Positions 58,560 through 64,000 of a DNA stretch of 64,000 bases are shown here, piece after piece. This DNA is from Blumeriella jaapii (lineage: Eukaryota > Ascomycota > Leotiomycetes > Helotiales > Drepanopezizaceae). The stretch spans positions 558,001-622,000 of the forward strand of contig VWND01000016.1 in assembly GCA_009599575.1 (NCBI GenBank). The letters are read 5' to 3'. Position 1 is the first letter of the stretch; every line of letters starts with the position of its first letter. Both the position numbers and the translations under genes were made by a program. Below the pieces are notes generated by a model. It saw only the letters and a program-made list of their open reading frames with translations. It was not told the DNA's origin and did not search any database.

Positions 58560-59335
58560 GAAAAAAGATTTTGAAATTCGAAAAAAAACCGATAAAATTA
58601 TTAAAAAAACGCTTATAATAAAAAAAATTAACGACGATATAAAAAATATCGATACCGATATTTCGATTTAAATTATTCAAAAAATACCAGCTTTTAAGCG
58701 CTTATTATTAATGCGAAACGAGAAATAAATCGATAAATATATTAGTTCCGAAGCCGTCGATAAAACTATTAAAAAAATTATAAAACAAAAAATTAAATTA
58801 AAATTCAGCGATTTATTTAATACAAAAGGGAGATTCGACAAAATTATTAATAAACAAATTTCTATATTAAAAAAAAACGAAAAAGTTAAAATTATTCGAA
58901 AAAAAAACGATTTTAAATTAAAAAAAAATCAGAAAAAAATTTACAATACCGTAGTTAATTTAGCCGATAAAAAGAAATCTTCGGAAAAAATTAGCCTTTT
59001 GGCTTTCGCTATAAAAACCTAGAAATTAAAACGACGAAACTGCCTCTACACGGCTATAAAAGCGCTAAAAATAAAAATTATGCTTAAGAAAAGTACGACA
59101 GCTTTCGTTTTATTCGATAATAGAGCCGAAATCAATTGTATAAACCAAGAAACAGCCGAAGCTAATAGTATTCCGATTATCACCGATAAGCGAATAATTT
59201 ATATTATCGTTAATAAAAATACGATTGAATTTAATAAAATTGTAAAAAATATAAAAGTCGATATTAAAAGTATTATTATTTATAGAAATTTTTTAATAAT
59301 AAAAAAATGCTTTTATTATTATTTTTGAAATGCTT
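58560..59335 (+). pseudogene. D3 protease and preceding linker, inactivated
   Basis: The frame 59080-59328 is open and includes AFVLFDNRAEINCINQETAE, the retropepsin active-site region with Asp and Ala kept and Ser-Gly changed to Asn-Arg. It is the best preserved protease of the family here. Confidence 0.78.
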
Positions 59336-59549
59336 TGGATTTTGGAAAGTTTCGTTAGTTTTAAATATACCGAAAACGGCCAGATAAAAGCTTTTTTCTA
59401 AAATTGAAACCGGTTTTTTTAAAGTTAAATTATCGTCGCCGGCGATAAAGTCTTTTTAATCGACGTTTTATCGGGAAACGAATAGCCGGCTTTGGTTCCA
59501 AAACAAACGCTAGGTTATAATAAAATCTGGAAAATACTCGGCTAAAAGC

Positions 59550-59582
59550 ATTTACGTTATTAATCGAAATGGTACCGCGAAT
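59550..59582. repeat. 33-nt palindrome-ended repeat, D3 protease-polymerase linker
   Basis: 33 nt, begins ATTTACGTTAT, ends TACCGCGAAT. Confidence 0.86.
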
Positions 59583-59929
59583 AAAATTAGCTAATATTAA
59601 TATTTTTAGTTATTAATTCGGAAATAAAAATTCCGAAGATTTCGTTTTCGTATTAAACAAACCCGATTTATATATTTTATTTTTTTATATTAATATTAGC
59701 ACTTTTTATAAGCGCAAAGCTAATAAAATACGATTCGTAAATCTTAGCGAATCCGGTAGAAATATTTCCGAAAAAATAAACGATTAGTTTAAAAAAAATA
59801 AAATAATAAAACTATTTTAATTAATTATTAGCGAACTCGAAGAATTTATCACCGGCCGATTTTCCAGCTTATCATTTGGCAGCCGATTTATAAAAAAACG
59901 ATTTAATAATTTAACAATCGGAATTTAAC

Positions 59930-61420
59930 TTTTGCTAAAAAAAAAAAAGGTTTTATACGAAATTCTACGCAACCGAAAAAAAGCTATAGCTTTCGATTTT
60001 ACCGAAATAAGCCAATTTAGCTTTAACGTTACGTTTTATATCGATATTAAAACCGTGCTTTACGAAGCTTGGCAAAAAAAAACCTTTTCAGTTTTTAAAG
60101 CTTTTTAAAATAAAATAATCGAAATGCTGAAAAAACAAATTAAATAAAAAATCTTCGAATTTTGCTACGATTTATATAAAAACAAATAGTTTATCGTTGC
60201 AAAAAAAAAAAAAGCATTTATAAATTTATTACCGCAATCGTCGAAATAAATAAAATAACGATACGAAACGCTAACGTGCTATTTAACGTCGATTAATTTT
60301 TAAACGAATTCGCAAAACTAACGATCGCTTTTTTTTTCGATTTGTTTTCCGGCTACGACCATTTGATATTTGACCTACGATTTCGAAATATAACGGCAAT
60401 ACAAACTTTAATCGGTTTATTGCGTATAACCAAAGTATTTATAAAAGCTATTAATTTAGTCGCTTAATTCGTAAAAATCGTATACAAAATCCTTATGATT
60501 TGCATTTCCGATATTATTTTGCTTTACGTTAACGACGTCGAAATAAAAGGTTTTAAATTATATTATAATAATAAAAAGATATTTTCTGGAATTCGACGTT
60601 ATATAATAAACATATTTAAAATATCGACAAAATTATAGTTTGCTTCGAAAAAGCTAAAACTATTATTAACCCTCGATTAAAATTTTGTATATCCGAAATA
60701 AATATCGTTGATTATATAATTAATAGCGCTGGCCGCCATTTTTAACAAAAGAAAATTAAAAAAATCTGCGAATAAAAAAAATATGAAAATATTACCGAAG
60801 CCAAAGTTTTTATTGGCGTTGTAATTTACTACCGCAATTAAATCAAAAACTTTTTTTAGAAAACTGCATTTATTTACGCCACGATAAAAAAAAAAATCGA
60901 TTTCGTTTGAAAAAAAAAGCAAAGCAAAATTATAAAAATTTTTAAAAACGATTTTTTATCGGCCTTATCGTTTATGCGGATCGATTACAGTTTAAACGCA
61001 AAAGAAATCATTTTAATTATCGACGCTAATATTTTCGGTTGGAAAGTTGTATTATAACAAATCGATAAAAACAAAAAACGATATTTTTCACGATTCGAAA
61101 ACGATTTATAATTTTTCGCGGAAACACGCTACGATGCTATTAAACGAAAATATCGAAGCGCTTTTAAAGCAATAAAAAAAATAAAAAGCGAATTGTACGA
61201 CGTATATTTTATTTTAAAAATAAACGCAAAAGTTTTTATCGATTAATTAAATAAAAAAGCTAATAATTTGCTAAAAGTATTCGTTATTAATTAAATAGCC
61301 TGGATACGACTTATAAACTTCGAAATCAGATATATTAAAAAAATAATTAATATAACGGCAAACGGCTTTTCCAAACGAAAACGCTTTTATTTATTTAATT
61401 TCGCTAAACAAAGCGAATAA
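59930..61420 (+). pseudogene. D3 reverse transcriptase and RNase H, inactivated
   Basis: FFFDLFSGYDHLIFDLRF-like palm block near 60328-60380; the polymerase box is YVND (60525-60536). RNase H has IDAN near 61018-61030. Confidence 0.82.
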
Positions 61421-61494
61421 AATATTAACGAATAAATTGCTAACGAAATCGGCTGTTTCGTTATTTGCGCTTTGAATTTTATAGAGCCAAAACT

Positions 61495-61527
61495 ATTCGC
61501 GTTGTTATTTCGGCTGGTACCGCGAAT
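61495..61527. repeat. 33-nt palindrome-ended repeat, D3 RNase H-integrase linker, first
   Basis: 33 nt, begins ATTCGCGTTGT, ends ACCGCGAAT; in an open frame. Confidence 0.88.
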
Positions 61528-61557
61528 AAAAAACATTAATTTTCGGGCCGAAAAAGC

Positions 61558-61590
61558 ATTCGCGTTATTATTTCGGCTGGCACCGCGAAT
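61558..61590. repeat. 33-nt palindrome-ended repeat, D3 RNase H-integrase linker, second
   Basis: 33 nt, begins ATTCGCGTTAT, ends CACCGCGAAT; 63 nt after the first. Confidence 0.88.
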
Positions 61591-61799
61591 GGATTTGACC
61601 GAAAACGATCGGAATAAGCCGATTAACGACGAGAATAAACTTTTGATCGATAATTATAAAACCGAAAATTTTTATTTAATCGTATATTATTTAATTATTT
61701 TATTCAAACCATTTAGCGTATTAAATTATTAATTTAAATTATTTAAAAACCAGGTTTTCGATTATATTTTAGCCGATAAAAAATTATATAAAATAAAAA

Positions 61800-63065
61800 A
61801 CAATATATATTAAAAACGCTTAGTAATAAATAATAAAACTAATAAATTTCAAATTATAAAAAAAGCTTACGAAAAAGTGTTTTATAAAAAAGCAAAAGCT
61901 ATTTATTACCGAATCAAAAACGATTTTTAATATAAAAAATATTTCGAAAACTGCAAAGCTTTCGTTAAAAACTGTATTTTTTATTAAAAACGAAAGCTTG
62001 GCCGAAAAAAAAACTTATTATATCCGACGTAGTTTTTTAAAATTTAAAAAAAAATTAATTTCGACGTTATACGCGTACCGATTATCGACCGCGGATATAC
62101 GTGCTTCGTATTCGCTATCGACGACTTTTTTAAATAACTTAAAAAGCGATTTTTCCGAAACGCTATTTTCGAAATTATAACGATTTTTTTTTAAAAAAAC
62201 GTTATATATCGATACGGTTTATTTGGCAAATTAAACGTCGATAATAAATCCGAAAACAAAAGCGTTATCGAGATTTTTATAAAAAAATACGGCATCTAGC
62301 GTATTCAAATTTTAGTTTATAATTCGAAAAGCAACGGATTCGTTAAACGAAGTTATAAAAATATTTTTGACGGCTTTTTAAAAGCTATTCGAAAAAGCTA
62401 TAAGCGTTGATCGCGGAAATTTTCGGAAATACTTTTTGTTATACGCATATATATATATGCTTTTACTAAAATAATTTTATTTTTTATTTAATACGATAAA
62501 AACGCTCGATTGCTTTTGGAAACAAAATGGCCTGTATAAAAGTTTTATAACGTAGTTAAAATAAAAACGAAAGCTGACTTATTAACAATAAGATTTAAGC
62601 AGCTAAATTACCGCGATATAAATATAAAAAAAATAATTTTTTAAAAAAAAAAGTATAAAAAAGCAGCTAAAAAATCTGAAATAAAACCAAGGTTTTAAAA
62701 AAAACGCTAATTAAAAAAGGAAATCTGATTTTAATTTACGACGTCCAACGCGTTATCGATAAATCGGCCGATATTAAACTTGATTATAAATGGCTCGGAT
62801 TCTACGAAATATGCGAAATCGAATTAAATAAAAGCTATTATAAATTTACGAAATTCGATAAAACAAAACTAAAAAAAACGTTCGCCGCTAATCGGTTAAA
62901 GCGATTTTATAAAAAAAATTAGCAAATTTATCTTTTGGATTTTAAATTAAACAGCGATTCCGATTTCAGCGATTCCGACGACGATTCCGACCAAAGCGAT
63001 TATACTTCTAAAAAAAAAAAAACCTTTGGAAAAATCTGAAAACAACCGAACGATAATTTTATTAT
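61800..63065 (+). pseudogene. D3 integrase with GPY-type tail, inactivated
   Basis: The finger is near 61870-61985 (Cys residues partly lost), the core near 61998-62400, open at 61998-62180. VDNKSENKSVIE is near 62232-62270. The GPY-type module is near 62780-62840 with the stretch FYEI in place of PYEI, followed by ANRLKRFY and the Ser/Asp-rich tail. Confidence 0.79.
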
Positions 63066-63503
63066 TAAAAGCATAATTTAAATCGTGATTTTATTTATAA
63101 CCGAAAAAAAGAAAAATACTTACAAAATTGTTTACTAATTGTTTTACTGTTTTTATTATTTATTGTTTTTCTTTTTATTATATACTGTTTTACTGTTTTT
63201 GTTTTGCTTGCTTATATACAATCTAATTATTTTGCTTTATATATACTGTTTATTTTTAAAACTTTTTTTTATATTATTTAAAATACTTATTATACTTTTT
63301 TTTATTTAATTATATTTTTGTTTATCAGAACAAAGGCTTTATATATATTTGAGCCGTATATCTGATATATTTATATTATTCGCATATTCTACGAAAACTA
63401 TTTTTTATACATTTTATTATTTGCTACTTTTTGCATTGTTCACTTTTGTCGTTGTTTTGAACGGGTGCTTATCTGAACAGTTATAATTCATTGGAAAAAC
63501 AGC
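63066..63503 (+). other. AT-rich spacer between pol and orfX in D3
   Basis: T-rich, the counterpart of 34138-34580 in D2. A frame over about 63390-63503 is open into orfX and is hydrophobic. Confidence 0.5.
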
Positions 63504-64000
63504 ATGCGAATTCCCGTGATTTTTGAATACAAATACCTTACAGTTTTTGTATTTTTTCCCAATTACTTTTTAACAAACCCATCGATATTATATCGTTTTT
63601 TAAGCAAAACGTTGCCAAACCTGGCAAACTTATTCTTAATTTACTTTAAAACGAAACTATTATACGCAATTTCTTCGAATTTAAGCAAGTATATAATGCC
63701 GCTATTTTAAATTAACAAACTGCTTTCGTAAAAACGTTTATAAAACAATTCGATATAATAACTGAAAACGTTAACGAATTTCTGTTCGATTATAAAAATT
63801 TTATTAAAACTGAATTCGTTCGCAAAAGTTTTAACTACGATAAATTTCTGCTAAATTACGATAACGTTTCAAAAGCTTTCGCCGAAGCAAAAAAAGCTCG
63901 AAATAATAAAAAAAAGATAATAAACCGAATTTTGCGTTTTTTGCTAAATTAACGAAAAAAAAATATTTAAAAATACGTTTTCAGCAAAATCACCGGTATT
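63504..64000 (+). pseudogene. orfX of D3, 5' part, cut by the window end
   Basis: Two overlapping frames start here. The ATG at 63504 gives a 68-residue frame, but a second frame, with only two RIP-type stops, runs from upstream through the whole segment into the frame used by D2 orfX (AFVKTFIKQFDIITENVNEF near 63724-63783). The second is therefore the likely true one. D3 lacks a 26-bp stretch present in D1 and D2 near 34650-34675, which keeps this frame continuous. Confidence 0.6.

Larger units (their letters stand above)
50122..64000 (+). mobile_element. Element A7: family-A retrotransposon (plus), split by D3, right end outside the window
   Basis: It starts with a 268-bp 5' LTR and runs through gag and pol to 55935, where D3 is inserted. 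The 3' end and the second TSD copy are beyond the window. It is inserted in A5. Confidence 0.87.
55936..64000 (+). mobile_element. Element D3: family-D retrotransposon in A7, 3' part outside the window
   Basis: The 5' LTR is followed by leader, gag, protease, reverse transcriptase, RNase H, integrase and the start of orfX. The window ends at a position equivalent to about 35102 of D2, so roughly 3.2 kb of the element are missing. The left TSD is TAAC. Confidence 0.9.

Noticed and set aside
1..64000. Mitochondrial or bacterial AT-rich DNA
   Set aside because: Nested LTR retrotransposons with TSDs and transition-type mutation are nuclear fungal features; no mitochondrial gene or bacterial operon structure is present.

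Overview
The window is one block of repeat-derived heterochromatin from a filamentous ascomycete (Pezizomycotina), not a gene-bearing locus. I see no host gene that could be functional, no rRNA gene, no working tRNA gene and no CRISPR array. The evidence for a fungus is the set of Ty3/gypsy-type LTR retrotransposons (gag, retropepsin, reverse transcriptase, RNase H, integrase, and in one family a chromodomain-like integrase tail), all disabled by massive C-to-T and G-to-A transitions. Sense codons CAA, CAG and TGG have become TAA, TAG and TGA throughout, and glycine and aspartate catalytic codons have become lysine or asparagine. This is the signature of repeat-induced point mutation (RIP).

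Four LTR families and one miniature element can be separated by their ends and target-site duplications (TSDs). Family A: about 6.4 kb chromovirus-like element, LTR about 264-268 bp, ends TGTGACGA/TCGTCACA, 5-bp TSD. Family D: about 11.1 kb element, LTR 267 bp, ends TGTAAAAC/TTTTACA, 4-bp TSD, with a conserved extra reading frame of roughly 1,000 codons between pol and the 3' LTR. Family B: LTR-like units of 213-256 bp with modular 3' halves. Family F: a 422-bp solo LTR. Element C: a 573-bp miniature LTR element (TRIM-like) whose 151-bp LTRs carry a tRNA-like sequence.

Layout: 1-535 unrecognised flank; 536-6963 complete element A1 (minus strand, TSD GGTTA); 6969-7922 the other half of the flank, with a decayed coding relic; 7923-8178 LTR B3 at an abnormal junction; 8179-49503 element A3 (minus strand), repeatedly interrupted by A2 (8925-15333), C (16018-16590) with B2 (16592-16804), A4 (16955-45778), F (48516-48937) and B1 (49131-49364). 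A4 is itself split by D1 (20625-43029), which is split by D2 (27202-38303). A3 sits in an older A copy, A5 (49504-50121). A5 is then interrupted by A7 (50122 onward), which is interrupted by D3 (55936 to the window end). The deepest nesting is A5 > A3 > A4 > D1 > D2, each step supported by matching TSDs except the damaged left end of A3.

The most interesting observations are: (1) a 33-nt repeat with complementary ends, found 16 times inside the coding regions of the two unrelated families A and D and always exactly 33 nt; (2) the large unrecognised 3' reading frame of family D; (3) the miniature element C with tRNA-like LTRs; (4) a mirror-image gradient of RIP across each LTR (outer edge spared, inner edge destroyed), seen in every full-length element. 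Coordinates of LTR ends and TSDs are read directly; boundaries of decayed coding domains are approximate.
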